Shown here piece by piece: positions 11,732 to 21,529 of a stretch of DNA of 64,000 nt (positions within the stretch are counted from its first letter, which is position 1; the number at the start of each line of letters is the position of its first letter). Position numbers and translations under genes: made by a program. The notes below the pieces were generated by a model. It was not told the origin of the DNA and ran no database searches. It saw only the letters and a list, made by a program, of their open reading frames with translations. The stretch is from Gautieria morchelliformis (lineage: Eukaryota > Basidiomycota > Agaricomycetes > Gomphales > Gomphaceae), in assembly GCA_015179125.1 (NCBI GenBank), contig WHVA01000105.1, forward strand, positions 186,001-250,000, in the 5' to 3' direction.

Positions 11732-13693
11732 ATGGTCTGTGCGTTGGGACAGGGCATCCGGTTTACCCATGGACCTTCCTGGCCGGTGGTGAAACTTGAA
11801 GTCGAACTGAGACAAGTAGAGGGAGCACCGGGCTTGCCTCTGGTTGAGCTTCTTAGATGTGCGGAAATACTCCAAGTTTTTGTGGTCCGTCCAGATCTCG
11901 ACTTGGCTGTGAGCTCCTTCAAGGAAGTGCCGCCACTCTTCTAATGCCCGGATGATCACCAGCATCTCTTTGTTGTGGATCTCATAATTCCATTCGACAG
12001 GACTCAGGCTCTTGGAGAAGTAGGCAATCAGATGCCACTTCTCGTCTTGCCAGGACTGCTGGGACAGGACAGCCCCGGTAGCCACATCGGACAAGTCGGC
12101 TTCCACTCGGAAGGGGCGGAAGTCATCCGGGAATACAAGGATCGGGGCCAAGGTGACCAGCTGCTTGAGCTTGTCGAAGGTGGCTTGTTCGGCCTCAGTC
12201 CAAACCCAGGTGACATCCTTCTTGGTCAGGTCAAAGAGGGGCTGAGCATGATGGGAGAAGTACTGGATGAATCGGCAGTAGAAGTTCACGAAGCCGACGA
12301 AGGACTGTACTTCCTGTCGGTTCCGAGGTGTCGGCCACTCCGAGACACCCACCACCTTCACTGGGTCCATCTCTACTGCTCCCTCCGAGACAATGAGCCT
12401 GAGGTACTCAATCTGGGTTCTCTCGAACTTGCATATCTTGGGTTTGAGGAACAGCTTGTACTCTCGAAGCCTCTCCAAGACCCTTTGCACAACCTTCCAA
12501 TGCTCCGAGAATGTCTTTGTGAATATAAGGATGTCGTTGAGGTACACGCAGACAACACCTTCCATAATCATATCTTGGAAAACATCGTTCATCATGGTCT
12601 GGAAGGTTGCCGGGCTGTTCATAAGGCCGAAGAACATGACCTGAGGTTCGAACAGGCCTCGGTTCATCCGGAAAGCAGCCTTCAACTTGTCCCCTTCCCG
12701 AATCCAGACATTGTTGAACCCCCATTGGACATCCAGCTTTGTAAAGTACTTCGCCCCTCGGAGTTGGTTGATGAGTTCGGAGATGAGGGGGATCAGATAC
12801 CGGTTCTTGATTGTGATTGCGTTCAAGGCTCGGTAATCTTGCACAAGCTGGAGGGACCCATCCTTCTTTTTGAAGAAGACCGGGGATGCCATAGGGGACT
12901 TAGACGGGGTGATCCTCCCAGTATGGAGGTTTTACCACAGGAAGTCGTCCAGTTCAATCTGCTCCGAGGGGGAGAGCGGGTACACCTTGCAGTTCATCGG
13001 CTTGGATCCGGGCTTGAGTTTGATCGCATGGTCCCAGACCTTGCGAGTTGGCAGAGTGTCAAAGGATTCCTTGGCAAAGACCTCTTCAAATTCCCGCAGG
13101 TACTCCGGGATGTGGGCCTTGGCTTTGGCATACTTCTGGGAAGCCTCGGCAAGGCGTTGAGATGTTGTGGTTGCTGCTCGGAAAACCTCGGGTTCAGGCT
13201 CAGGGGGTAAGTCCACATAGAGTAAGTGGTCTCCCTCTTGCAGCAGGCTTGCGAGATGGGCTTGTTCGGGGTCTGTGGCTTCCGAGGGGCCCTCCTCGGC
13301 TTCATCATCCGAGCCATCACTCTCATCGACGATTGCCGGGTGTGGGCCTGAGTGGCATTTCTGCAGCTTCCTCTCAGCCTGTTTTAGTTCCTTCCGCTCT
13401 CCCTGCTCCTCAGCTCGGCATGTGTGCCACTTATCTGGGCAGCGGCTCATGGAAATCTTGCTGGATTGCCAGTCGATCTCTGGGTTATGATCACGGAGCC
13501 AGGGGAAGCCAATGATGATGTCTTGCACCCTGAGGGAGGCGACTACAAACCTAGTCCTCTCTAAATGCCCATTGAACTGGAGGATGGCGTCTACGACCTC
13601 GGTAACTGCTCCTGAGGTGTTTGGACTCCTGTCCATGTTGCATATGTAGATCGGCTTTTGGAGTTTCTGCGTACTAAGACGGTTCCTTTCCAC
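11732..13693 (-). pseudogene. gypsy-1 reverse transcriptase and RNase H
   Basis: Ty3/gypsy polymerase read from 13693 leftwards, with an in-frame TAA near 12930 and the end cut at 11732. It shows SPVFFKKKDGSLQLVQDYRALN, LDVQWGFNNV, FFGLMNSPATFQ and VCVYLNDILIF. The Tyr-Leu-Asp-Asp active site is Tyr-Leu-Asn-Asp, so the enzyme is dead. RNase H follows (VEADLSDVATGAVLSQ, TDHKNLEYF) and stops after DALSQRTDH. The next residues of the same element (GSGDNADLTLL) are found at 19026 on the other strand. Confidence 0.85.
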
Positions 13694-13699
13694 ATATGC

Positions 13700-15301
13700 T
13701 CAGTCCATGAACATCCCGGTGGCTCCACTGTCAATCAGGGCAGGCCCGGACTTAACCTCCCCCGTGTCAGTGGTTTGAATTTCCACCTTGACCACTAGGG
13801 ATTTTGCGGTGCTGGTCGAGCCGATCATGCACTGTCTCAGCATCCTTTTCTTGAAGGCCCGAAGACGGGGCATGTACAACCGGGGGGTTTTCTGTGTGGC
13901 TTCAACCAAGTTCTCTTGCAAAGTTGAGGGGAATGGGGGCACTTCATTCTCAACTTCAAGGCAAGAGAACCGGTTATGTACAGGCAACGGGGGCACACCC
14001 CTCACCCGCTGCGATCCACAAAACCCGACGTCGGTCCTTCCCCATCCTCCATCACTTCTTGAGTTGCGGGTTCCTCTCCCGACTTGGGGGCCGTTCGGCT
14101 TGCATCGGCTAGGGCGAGGAGCTCCGGGACCATCTCTAATTTTTCTTCGAGGGTCATGGTTCGAACGTCGAAGGCTTGGGGACACTCTTGGGCATAGTGT
14201 CTCGGCTTGCGGCATCGGTAGCAAGTTACCGAGGGGTGGCCGCCTTGGTGTGTAGTGTCTACATCCATCGGGGCCGGGCCGTCTCTCGGAAGGGCTGGGG
14301 TGGTGGCTTGCCTTGGTCCACGGAACAGGGGCTTGGGATTGAACACAGGGTTTACAGCAGCCCTTGGGAAGGTGCTGGTGCCTCGGGTTGGCCTCCCAAA
14401 ACCTCGGCTTGTTTCAAGGAATGCCTCATTCGCGTCTTGGTTTCGGGAAACTCTTCGGGCAGCCTCATACCATCCTTCGGGGTCGTCGAAGTCTGGGGCA
14501 CTATCCCTGAGCAGTGCCACTTTGTTCTGCAGGCTCGGGTCTAGCCCTCGGTGAAATTTGATGACTTTCATTTTCTCATCATCATATTCTGCTAGGTCCA
14601 CCAGTTCCTGAAAATGGTCGATGTACTCGTCAATTGGGTCCTTGCCTTGGTACCAGCCAGTGCCTTCAAGCTTGGTGAGGGCGGTGAGCTGTTCATTTCT
14701 CGGGCAGAACTGGTCTGTGAATTCCTTCTGGAAATCCGCCCAACTTTGGAAGTGCGGGGTTCGGGTTTTGGCTTCAGCATGTAGGACTCAGTTTGTGAAG
14801 CCCGCAGCTCGGCTGGACTTGAAGAATCACAGGGCCCAGTGGATGCGGGCTTGATCGGAGGGGAACATGTCTCCACTGATTACAAAGTATAGGGTGTGAG
14901 GTTCATAGCTGTCCTGTGTCAAGAGTGGGGTCCCATTCTTCTCTATCTACCCGATATCACTAGCTACTTATATAGCGTAACTAGAGCAAAGGGGAAGAAA
15001 GAACAATAGCCCTTTGCGTTTTGTGGGCACTTGTGTGAACCACAACTGTAACTAGACAGCGTCGCTGTCTTACAAGGGTCAGGGAGTTCAGGAAGGCTCA
15101 GCCTCGTTCTCGGTCCACATCGAAATCTGAGGGTGTCACCGGCTTCACTTTCCCCTGCCTCGAACCCATAATTGGCCTCTCGGCTTCCCTTTCCGAGTCT
15201 TCAAACCCTTGAACTCTTCGGTTCACGCCTCTTCTCTCCTTGGTTCTTGGGCCGTTGGCCCCGCGTCTAATTTGGTCATGATGATGTGCAGCAAGTTTGC
15301 T
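13700..15301 (-). pseudogene. gypsy-1 gag (main part) and protease
   Basis: From 15301 leftwards: gag matrix/capsid (DEYIDHFQELVDLAEYDDE, FHRGLDPSLQNKVALLRD), a zinc knuckle CYRCRKPRHYAQEC (Cys-X2-Cys-X4-His-X4-Cys) near 14200, then a protease with ALIDSGATGMFMD near 13710-13740. Frames shift near 14590-14880, so it is not translatable as one protein. The N-terminal codons of this gag lie apart at 18223-18299. Joining the two at the Harbinger target site restores a continuous reading. Confidence 0.8.
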
Positions 15302-15418
15302 ATTAGAGAGTATATGTTGGTAAGAATTATTAAGAATTATTAGCTTCGGCCGATTCCGGCAACGATGCAAATTATGAATTTATCGTGTGAATTTACTAAG
15401 TATAACGTGTCCACTTGT

Positions 15419-15553
15419 GCCACCACACGCGCTCATTGCCACCACACGCGCTCATTGCCACCACACGCGCTCATTGCCACCACACGCGCTCATTGCCACC
15501 ACACGCGCTCATTGCCACCACACGCGCTCATTGCCACCACACGCGCTCATTGC
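15419..15553 (+). repeat. Seven tandem copies of a 19-bp unit
   Basis: Unit CCACCACACGCGCTCATTG, repeated seven times almost without change, directly upstream of the Myb-like gene of Harbinger-1. No spacers, so it is a simple tandem array. Confidence 0.95.
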
Positions 15554-15665
15554 AATGGACCCTATCCCTCCCTCGTCATTCTATGGTCTCCTTGCTGACG
15601 CTGTGATAGATCCCGTGCTTCTCAAGGATACCGCCAACTAATCACAGCCATCTAGCACCCCCACC

Positions 15666-16577
15666 TTGGCTCACCCCTCCACCCCTCCCTCCAGCGATGA
15701 ACCGCCCCTGGTGCCGAAAGCACGCAAGACGCGTGAAGAGTTCACCACGCATGATCTTGACCACCTCTTAGCCGCCGTGTTGGCTGTCAACCCATACATG
15801 GCGCCGCGCATGAAGATTGGTGAGAAGTGGAGAGAAGTTGCCACACTGGTGCAAGAGAAGGGGTTCTGCCAGAACCGGGAGGTGGACACCTTGAAGAACA
15901 AGGTGTCCTCTATGCTTACATGGGTAGAGGTACGTGTTTACCAAGTCTCACTGTCGATGCCGCTGATCTGTATAGGGGGGGAAAAAACATTCCGCGCGGT
16001 CACCACTGGGGAGAGTGCTGGAGCAAGACCCAGTCACTTTTGCAGGACTGTGTGGCAAACTGGATGCTGTTCAGCACTTGAAGATCCAGGCCAAGGATAC
16101 GCTTGAGGAACTGAAAGAGCACACTAAGGAGGTAATGTTTTTTTTTTTTTTTTTCTGTTTCTATGTTACACACTAATTACACGCATCATGCAGGCACAGA
16201 ACGTGTCATGTACAGCCGGGGAATCGATGCGCGTGAATATGATGAAGGGTCATGCGAAGGCGAAGCACATGCGATCATCCCGAGCTGATGATAGCGGCAA
16301 GGAAAATCAGGTGGATGAGGACAACGAGCCTGGTGTTTCCAGCACCAAGAGCAACAAGAGGGCGCAACTCACGAGCATGAGTCGTGTCCATGGAGTGCGT
16401 GAAACGGCAAGGGTGGCCAGGATACTTGAGAAAAGTGAGGAGCGGGAGGAGCGGAGGGAGAAGGCGATGGAAACTTTCCATGCAAGCCTTCTGGAACGGC
16501 AGGACAGGGCTCTGGCCATCCAGGAAAGGACAGCCACTGCGCTCCTGGATATCCTCGGGGAGGGGTTACTTAAGTAA
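15666..16577 (+). CDS. Harbinger-1 Myb/SANT-like accessory protein
   Basis: Three exons: 15666-15929, 15976-16131 and 16194-16577, with GTACGT..TAG and GTAATG..CAG introns. Residues about 25-85 form the Myb/SANT-like DNA-binding domain (TTHDLDHLLAAVLAVNPY, KIGEKWREVATLVQEKGFC, LKNKVSSMLTWVE). The last 60 residues are a charged coiled coil (RILEKSEEREERREKAMETF) ending LLDILGEGLLK. Harbinger elements encode such a second protein, which in known members binds the transposon ends and brings in the transposase. A stop upstream at 15639-15641 makes the start uncertain; the first ATG after it in this frame is used. A frameshifted second copy lies at 55836-56861. Confidence 0.7.
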
Positions 16578-16584
16578 ACTCAGG

Positions 16585-16770
16585 GGTTTGTTTTTTGGGC
16601 ACAGAATGAATTGCTTGTTTTTTTTGGCACAGAATAAATTCTTTTTAATTGTTTTTTTGGGCACAGAATAAATTCTTTTTAATTGGTTTTTGGCACAGAA
16701 TAAATTCTTTTTAATTGGTTTTTTGGCACAGAGTAAATTGTTTTTAAAAAAAAAAAAATTGTTCCACACA
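16585..16770 (+). repeat. Tandem T-rich repeat, about 33-bp unit
   Basis: Five to six degenerate copies of a unit built on TTTTTTGGCACAGAATAAAT followed by TCTTTTTAATTG, between the two convergent Harbinger-1 genes. Probably shared 3' non-coding DNA. Confidence 0.85.
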
Positions 16771-16889
16771 ATTCAAGAACATCAAGCGTTCTGACGCGTC
16801 AGAACACACCTTCTCCACGCATCAGAACCCCCTTCTCTATGCGTCAGAACGCGCCTTCTCTATGCGCCAGAACGCCCCTTGTCCATCCG

Positions 16890-17618
16890 TCAGAAGTCAC
16901 CTCCATGGAAATACACCTCGATTGGTGGCGGGGGACATCCGTATCGTTCGGACGTTTGATTGGGCACAAGACAGGCCCGCGCATTGGTGAGTAGGACTGC
17001 CACTTGATATAGCAGGCCGCATGGATTGCCGAGGATCTTGTGCTTCCAGTAGCAGTGGAGATAGGGCCAATCTTGCAAGATGAGTCCAAAACCGTGTTCA
17101 ACTGAGATACGTACCCCTCCCATTGCTGTATTCCACGCACGCTCTTCCCGTGTCAAGGTGTCCCCGCCACTGAATGGACTCAGGAGGTAGGGGCTGACCG
17201 AATAGGCCGAGTCCCCATACACCTGAAAGAAACGGTGCTCTGGGGGATTGTTGGGGGTGGACCCTGGCTGGATCGCCAGGCTCTTGATCTTGTCGAGTAG
17301 TCCACTCTCCTTAAGAACCCCACTGTCGTTCTGGGGGGCCCGGAAAGGGCCAGTGAGGTGCGCCATCAGCCCATTCGGCACAATGATCCCTTGAAACTTC
17401 ATACCATGGCATTTTTTATAGCCCGTGTAAACTAAATCTTGGTTAGTTCCAGGGTGGCAGGTTTGTCTTATCGTACAATCGATAAATCCGAAAACAGAGT
17501 GGGTGGGAGCGCCGAATGCATGGAGGGCATCGGCGTACATCCGTAAGTTGGCTGGACTGAGCAGGCCCTCGTGATCCCAATCCAACAGGTGGCCCCACCG
17601 TGAATTGATGAAACTAGC
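16890..17618 (-). pseudogene. Harbinger-1 transposase, C-terminal two thirds
   Basis: DDE_Tnp_4 (PIF/Harbinger) catalytic domain in one open frame. The triad is visible: VFGFIDCTIRQTC (first Asp), FQVYGDSAYSVSPYL (second Asp), GGVRISVEHGFGL (Glu). FINSRWGHLLDWDHEGLLSP marks its upstream part. The coding sequence is broken at 17618, where LINE and gypsy-1 DNA begin. The missing N-terminal part is found in the opposite orientation at 18300-19020. The catalytic triad is intact, so the loss of function comes from the break only. Confidence 0.85.
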
Positions 17619-17635
17619 TTGCCCTGGACAAGTTC
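17619..17635 (+). other. 17-bp LINE relic at the gypsy-1 insertion point
   Basis: TTGCCCTGGACAAGTTC is not Harbinger sequence: comparison with copy 2 shows where the transposase breaks. It reads Ala-Leu-Asp-Lys-Phe, a motif that follows the FIDD box in Tad-like LINEs. It touches the first base of the gypsy-1 LTR and so preserves the original insertion site. Confidence 0.55.
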
Positions 17636-18039
17636 TGTCAGGGGAACCCCCTCCCGAGGATATTTATAGCCTCGGCTTCGGCTCCGACCCGAGATCCGGG
17701 TCCAACCCAAACACAACCCAAGGGCCCAACCGAGTTTCCGAAGCCTCGGCTTTGGGAACTGTCCCTGAATGGCGCCAAGGCAGTGGGTTGAGACACGCGT
17801 AGTAGGCGAGGGCCGCGGAGGTGTGGATGTGTGTCAGGAGTGGAGCAGGCATCCCCAACTTCAATCAAGGGTATGAGGTATATAGGTAGCGCACTGGTAG
17901 TGGAGGTCCTTAGCTTTTCCTCTTTGGATCCTCCTCTACCAGGTGAGTTGTATGTCATATAGGTGGCTTTTATTCATATCTTTGGATCCTCCTCTACCAG
18001 GCCGCGTGAGTCCGCCGTCTAGGGAGAGTTGCCCTCACA
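17636..18039 (+). repeat. gypsy-1 5' LTR
   Basis: 404 bp, TGTCAGGGGAACC...GTTGCCCTCACA. The first 190 bp match 20619-20807. The LTR at 63044-63459 has the same end motifs, so it is a related family. Confidence 0.85.
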
Positions 18040-18299
18040 GCAGGAAAAGCTCTTCTCCAAGGACCGGTGGTCAGGCCGCACAGTAAAGCCATAGGCAATT
18101 TCGGCCTTAGCGATTCCAAGTCGGATTTCGGAACACCCTCAGAGCATACGGCAGCCAACACCCCCTCCTTTGAAGTCATCCCTTCAGCCTCAGCACTAAC
18201 CCCGAGCATCCCTTCAAATTCCATGATGATGGATCAGTCTGAACGGATCCGGAATATCGAAGAAGAGCTCCGGGTGAGCCGAGTGAAGAATGAGGAAAT
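18040..18299 (+). pseudogene. gypsy-1 leader and gag N-terminus
   Basis: Untranslated leader to 18222, then MMMDQSERIRNIEEELRVS from 18223, cut at 18299 by the Harbinger-1 end. Joined across the target site to the inverted gag at 15301 it continues NEEIANLLHIIMTKLD in frame. Confidence 0.75.
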
Positions 18300-19020
18300 A
18301 GAGAGTATATGTTGGCTGATATTATATCAAGTCCTATAATAATTATTATCGTCCCATAATTTAAGCGCTGAAAAACTAACTTTTCCAAAAGTGGCAGCTA
18401 ATTAGTCGGAACATGTGACCTGGCACGTGTTCCGATGCAATCTCTCCCTCATGCCCGTCGACAGGTCCAAGAAACGTCTGCTGCTGGCAACCCTCGTTCC
18501 CTACATTCTCAACATCCAATTGACTCTCAACTCACTCCCTGAGGAGCAAGACTCACGGTTACGGTCAATTGGTGCAGCACACACACTGTCTCTCGGGGAT
18601 TGACTTTTATTAGTTAAAATTGTCAATACTTATTTGGTTTACTTTTACTAAAAAAAAATTAAATTTATAAAAGGGCCCTTCAAGCCGCAACCAGAGATAG
18701 GGGGACATCGGATCACAGAGGACTACTTGGAGGGGCTAAGTGAGGCAGAGTGTGTCTGGAGGTTTAGGTGAGTTCCTTGGCCCTTGATGTTTGTGGACTT
18801 ACCAGCTGATGCACATCAGGTTTTCATTGCAGGAGCTCTCTCATCTCAGCAACTTGCTAGAGCTCCCAGGACCATTGATCACCCGATCTGGGTACCGTGC
18901 AACAGCTCTCGAGTCCCTGGCACTTCTCTGTGCATGGCTCCAGAGTCCTGAGGATCTCTGGTTGCTGGCAACCAAGTACGCACGGCCGCAGCTGGCCATC
19001 TCTCAGATCGTGAATGAAAC
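18300..19020 (+). pseudogene. Harbinger-1 right end and transposase N-terminus (inverted piece)
   Basis: Starts with the 16-bp end (18300-18315), followed by AT-rich promoter DNA and small exons. From about 18680 the transposase N-terminus reads PQPEIGGHRITEDYLEGLS, then an intron (GTGAGT..CAG, near 18768-18832), then LSHLSNLLELPGPLITRSGY, LALLCAWLQSPEDLWLLATK and AISQIVNET. It stops at 19020, where gypsy-1 integrase begins after a few filler bases. Harbinger-2 has the same protein region at 62655-62974, which supports the reading. Confidence 0.75.
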
Positions 19021-19025
19021 ACCCT

Positions 19026-20618
19026 GGGAGTGGAGACAACGCTGACCTAACACTGCTCTGTCCCGAGCTCTTTGCGGTCCGGGCACTCGAAGCAGTGACG
19101 GCCGTTGGCGAAGAAGCCAACATCCTCCGAGACATCCGCAGGGGTTTCCGAGATGAGGGAAGCAAGGAGTCAGTTGTGAAGGCAGTGGAAGAACTTCGGA
19201 AGGGGCACTCCAACTCGGTATGAAGTGCCAAGTGGTCGGAGACGGATGGGCTGTTGCAATTTCAGGGAAAGATCTACATCCCAGATATGCATGACCTCTG
19301 GCACCAAATTGTGTCCCAGCACCATGACACTCGGGTAGCCGGGCATGCCGGGAGGTGGAAGATGTTGGAACTGGTAGCACAGAACTACTGGTGGCCGCAG
19401 ATGTCGAGGTACATCAGCCGGTACATAAGGTCCTGTGACCTCTGCCTATGCACCAAGGCCCAAGGCCAACCCCCAATGGGTGAGCTAGTTCCACTCCCCG
19501 TTCCTGAATGCCGGTGGGATACGGTCAGCGTAGACTTCATCGTCAAACTACCGGAATCCCATGGGTACGACGCAGTCATGTGTGTGGTGGACCTAGTGAG
19601 CAAGGGGTCCCACTTCATCCTGACCATGACCACAGTAACAGCCCTCGGGGCGGCCCGACTGTTCCTCAGGAATGTCTGGAAACTGCACGGGCTCCCACAC
19701 CAGGTAATTTCCGATCAAGGCCCCCAATTCATGGCCGAGCTTACCTGAGAACTATACCCCATGCTTGGGATTAGACTGGCCAGACGGAATGTGTCAACCA
19801 AGAGCTCGAACAGTACCTTCGGCTCTTTGTGAACGAGAGGCAAGACGACTGGGACAAACTCCTCCCACTCGTGGAGTTCCAGTACAACAACCACATCCAC
19901 TCCTCAACCGGAGAAACCCCGTTCATGCTCGACACTGGCTGGCCCTCTCGGATGGGCTTTGAACCCGACCAGCTGAACTCTCAGATGGAAGCTGTGAACG
20001 AATTCCAGGACCGAATGGAAGCCTCCCTCGTGGAAGCGCGGTCAGCACTGGTCAAGGCAAAGGACGACATGGCTCGGTATTATAACCAACACCGAATCCC
20101 TGCCCCCAAGTACACTGTTGGAGACCGGGTCTTCCTCGATGCAAGTGACATCCGAACCACCCGGCCCTTGGCTAAGCTAGCCCACCGATACCTCGGCCCC
20201 TTCACAGTAGTTCGGAAAGTCGGGAAGAACGCGTATCGGTTGTGCCTGCCCGCCTCAATGGCTCGGTTGCACCCAGTGTTCAATGTCGTGAAACTCCTCC
20301 CAGCCCCGGAAGACCTGATCCCAGGCCAAAGAGCCAGGCCCCCACCGCCACCCAAAATTGTTGATGGGGAGGAACATTACGTCGTTGACAAGATACTCAA
20401 CAGCTGCCTCCTACGAGGTCACCTCCAGTTCTTAGTCAAATGGGAGGGCTACGGGTATGAGGAGAACTCATGGGTATCCGAAGATGATGTCCATGTGCCG
20501 GCCAAAGTGCGGGAATTTTACCGAACCCACCCAGGAGCACCCCGAAGGGTCAAGTTAACAGCCTTCCGTTTGATAATGTCCCATGCTTCGAGGATGCAGC
20601 ACTCTAGAGGGGGGGTGA
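19026..20618 (+). pseudogene. gypsy-1 integrase with chromodomain
   Basis: Begins at the RNase H/integrase border. Zinc-binding HHCC region: HQIVSQHHDTRVAGHAG, RSCDLCLC. Core: VDFIVKLPES (first Asp), ISDQGPQFMAELT (second Asp), then a TGA at 19746-19748, a small deletion, and GQTECVNQELEQ with the Glu. After GDRVFLDASDIRT comes a chromodomain near 20370-20530 (VVDKILNSC, LQFLVKWEGYGYEENSWVSE). Chromoviruses use it to target modified chromatin. A purine tract (AGAGGGGGGGTGA) precedes the LTR. Confidence 0.85.
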
Positions 20619-20807
20619 TGTCAGGGGAACCCCTCCCGAGGATATTTCTAGCCTTGGCTTCGGCTCCGACCCGAGATCCGGGTCCAACCCAAACACAACC
20701 TGAGGGCCCGACCGAGTTTCCGAAGCCTTGGCTTCGGGAACCATCCCTGAATGGCGCCAAGGCAGTGGGTTGAGACGCACGTAGTAGGCGAGGGCCGCGG
20801 AGGCGTG
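20619..20807 (+). repeat. gypsy-1 3' LTR, truncated
   Basis: Matches the first 190 bp of the 5' LTR with about 12 differences, then the similarity ends at 20807. The remaining 210 bp are missing. Confidence 0.8.
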
Positions 20808-21060
20808 AGGCATCACCCTACAACAAGGAAGGAAATAGACCGTGAACAGGCCCCTGCATATCGCACGGAAAGCCATGGAACCTCGCTTTGCATAAGCATG
20901 GACTCACCCAGGACGCAAGTCCTCGGGTACATGCGGAGATAGACATGAGTAAGCAGCTGAAAAACAGGAACAGACGGAACAAATGTACGCCTCGTCTTAC
21001 ATAGGGCACGGCCCCAATAGACAAAAATGTATAAAAAAAAGAAGAAAAAAAAAAAAAATT
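20808..21060 (+). pseudogene. LINE 3' tail with A-rich end (inferred)
   Basis: Non-LTR sequence running into an A-rich tail at 21029-21058, on the same strand as the LINE reverse transcriptase at 10956. A poly-A end and the position after the gypsy LTR suggest it is the 3' end of the same LINE, but no coding motif proves this. Confidence 0.45.
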
Positions 21061-21521
21061 TTGTACACATGACAAGTTCAGACGTGGCTACCTCTCCTTC
21101 GCTCCCCCATATCCTAGTATAGCATTGTGAATTGTTTCTTGCTAGCTTGGTGTATGGATCTTAGAGTCTCTGACATGTCCATACAGAATATAAGAGTGTC
21201 TAAACAGCTCCAGAGACATTGAGTGGTACTGACATGAAGGGCCTCTCTCTATTTATGCTCATGCATGCTGGTTGCAATAGGGTTATACTATACAAACTAC
21301 ATAGAAAGAAAAAACACCCGCTTTATACTCAATCAGCGGTTTCCTTTTTCGGCGGCTTTGCAACTGAGACGTCCGGATGGGGCTCGGCCATTACGCCACA
21401 GACAAGGGCCAAGGGCAATCTAGTTTTTGCGATTGCGAGCAGTTGTGGTCCGAGGCAGTATCGCAAAAAAGGCGTGAGTATCGCGTTTTGAGAGATTCGT
21501 TTTCTCCGCGATTGTGTCAGC
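21061..21521. other. No gene seen
   Basis: Nothing recognisable before the hAT-A target duplication. Confidence 0.4.
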
Positions 21522-21529
21522 CCGCGAAC

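Larger units (their letters stand above)
15305..17618 (+). mobile_element. Harbinger-1, left part (end, Myb-like gene, transposase C-terminus)
   Basis: Begins with the 16-bp end AGAGAGTATATGTTGG at 15305-15320, preceded by ATT (15302-15304). The other end has the same 16 bp at 18300, preceded by AAT. In the original orientation these give a 3-bp AAT target duplication, as expected for PIF/Harbinger. The two genes are convergent. Confidence 0.8.
10956..21060. mobile_element. Scrambled nest: LINE, gypsy-1 and Harbinger-1
   Basis: Order on the plus strand: LINE reverse transcriptase; gypsy-1 RNase H to gag (inverted); Harbinger-1 left part; 17 bp of LINE; gypsy-1 5' LTR and gag start; Harbinger-1 right part (inverted); gypsy-1 integrase to truncated 3' LTR; LINE tail with A-rich end. 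Breakpoints pair exactly: gag is cut at 15302 and 18299, the RNase H/integrase border at 11732 and 19026, and the Harbinger transposase at 17618 and 19020. Joining matched ends gives one LINE containing one plus-strand gypsy with one Harbinger inside gag. Confidence 0.8.

Noticed and set aside
11975-13210. 411-codon plus-strand frame
   Set aside because: Antisense shadow of the gypsy-1 reverse transcriptase, whose motifs are unmistakable on the minus strand.
15419-15553. Possible CRISPR-like array
   Set aside because: The 19-bp units follow each other without spacers and the genome is eukaryotic.
17636-20807. Short complete gypsy element of 3.2 kb
   Set aside because: Between the LTRs lie a gag start, Harbinger DNA and integrase; protease, reverse transcriptase and RNase H are elsewhere, so it is a rearranged remnant and not a compact element.
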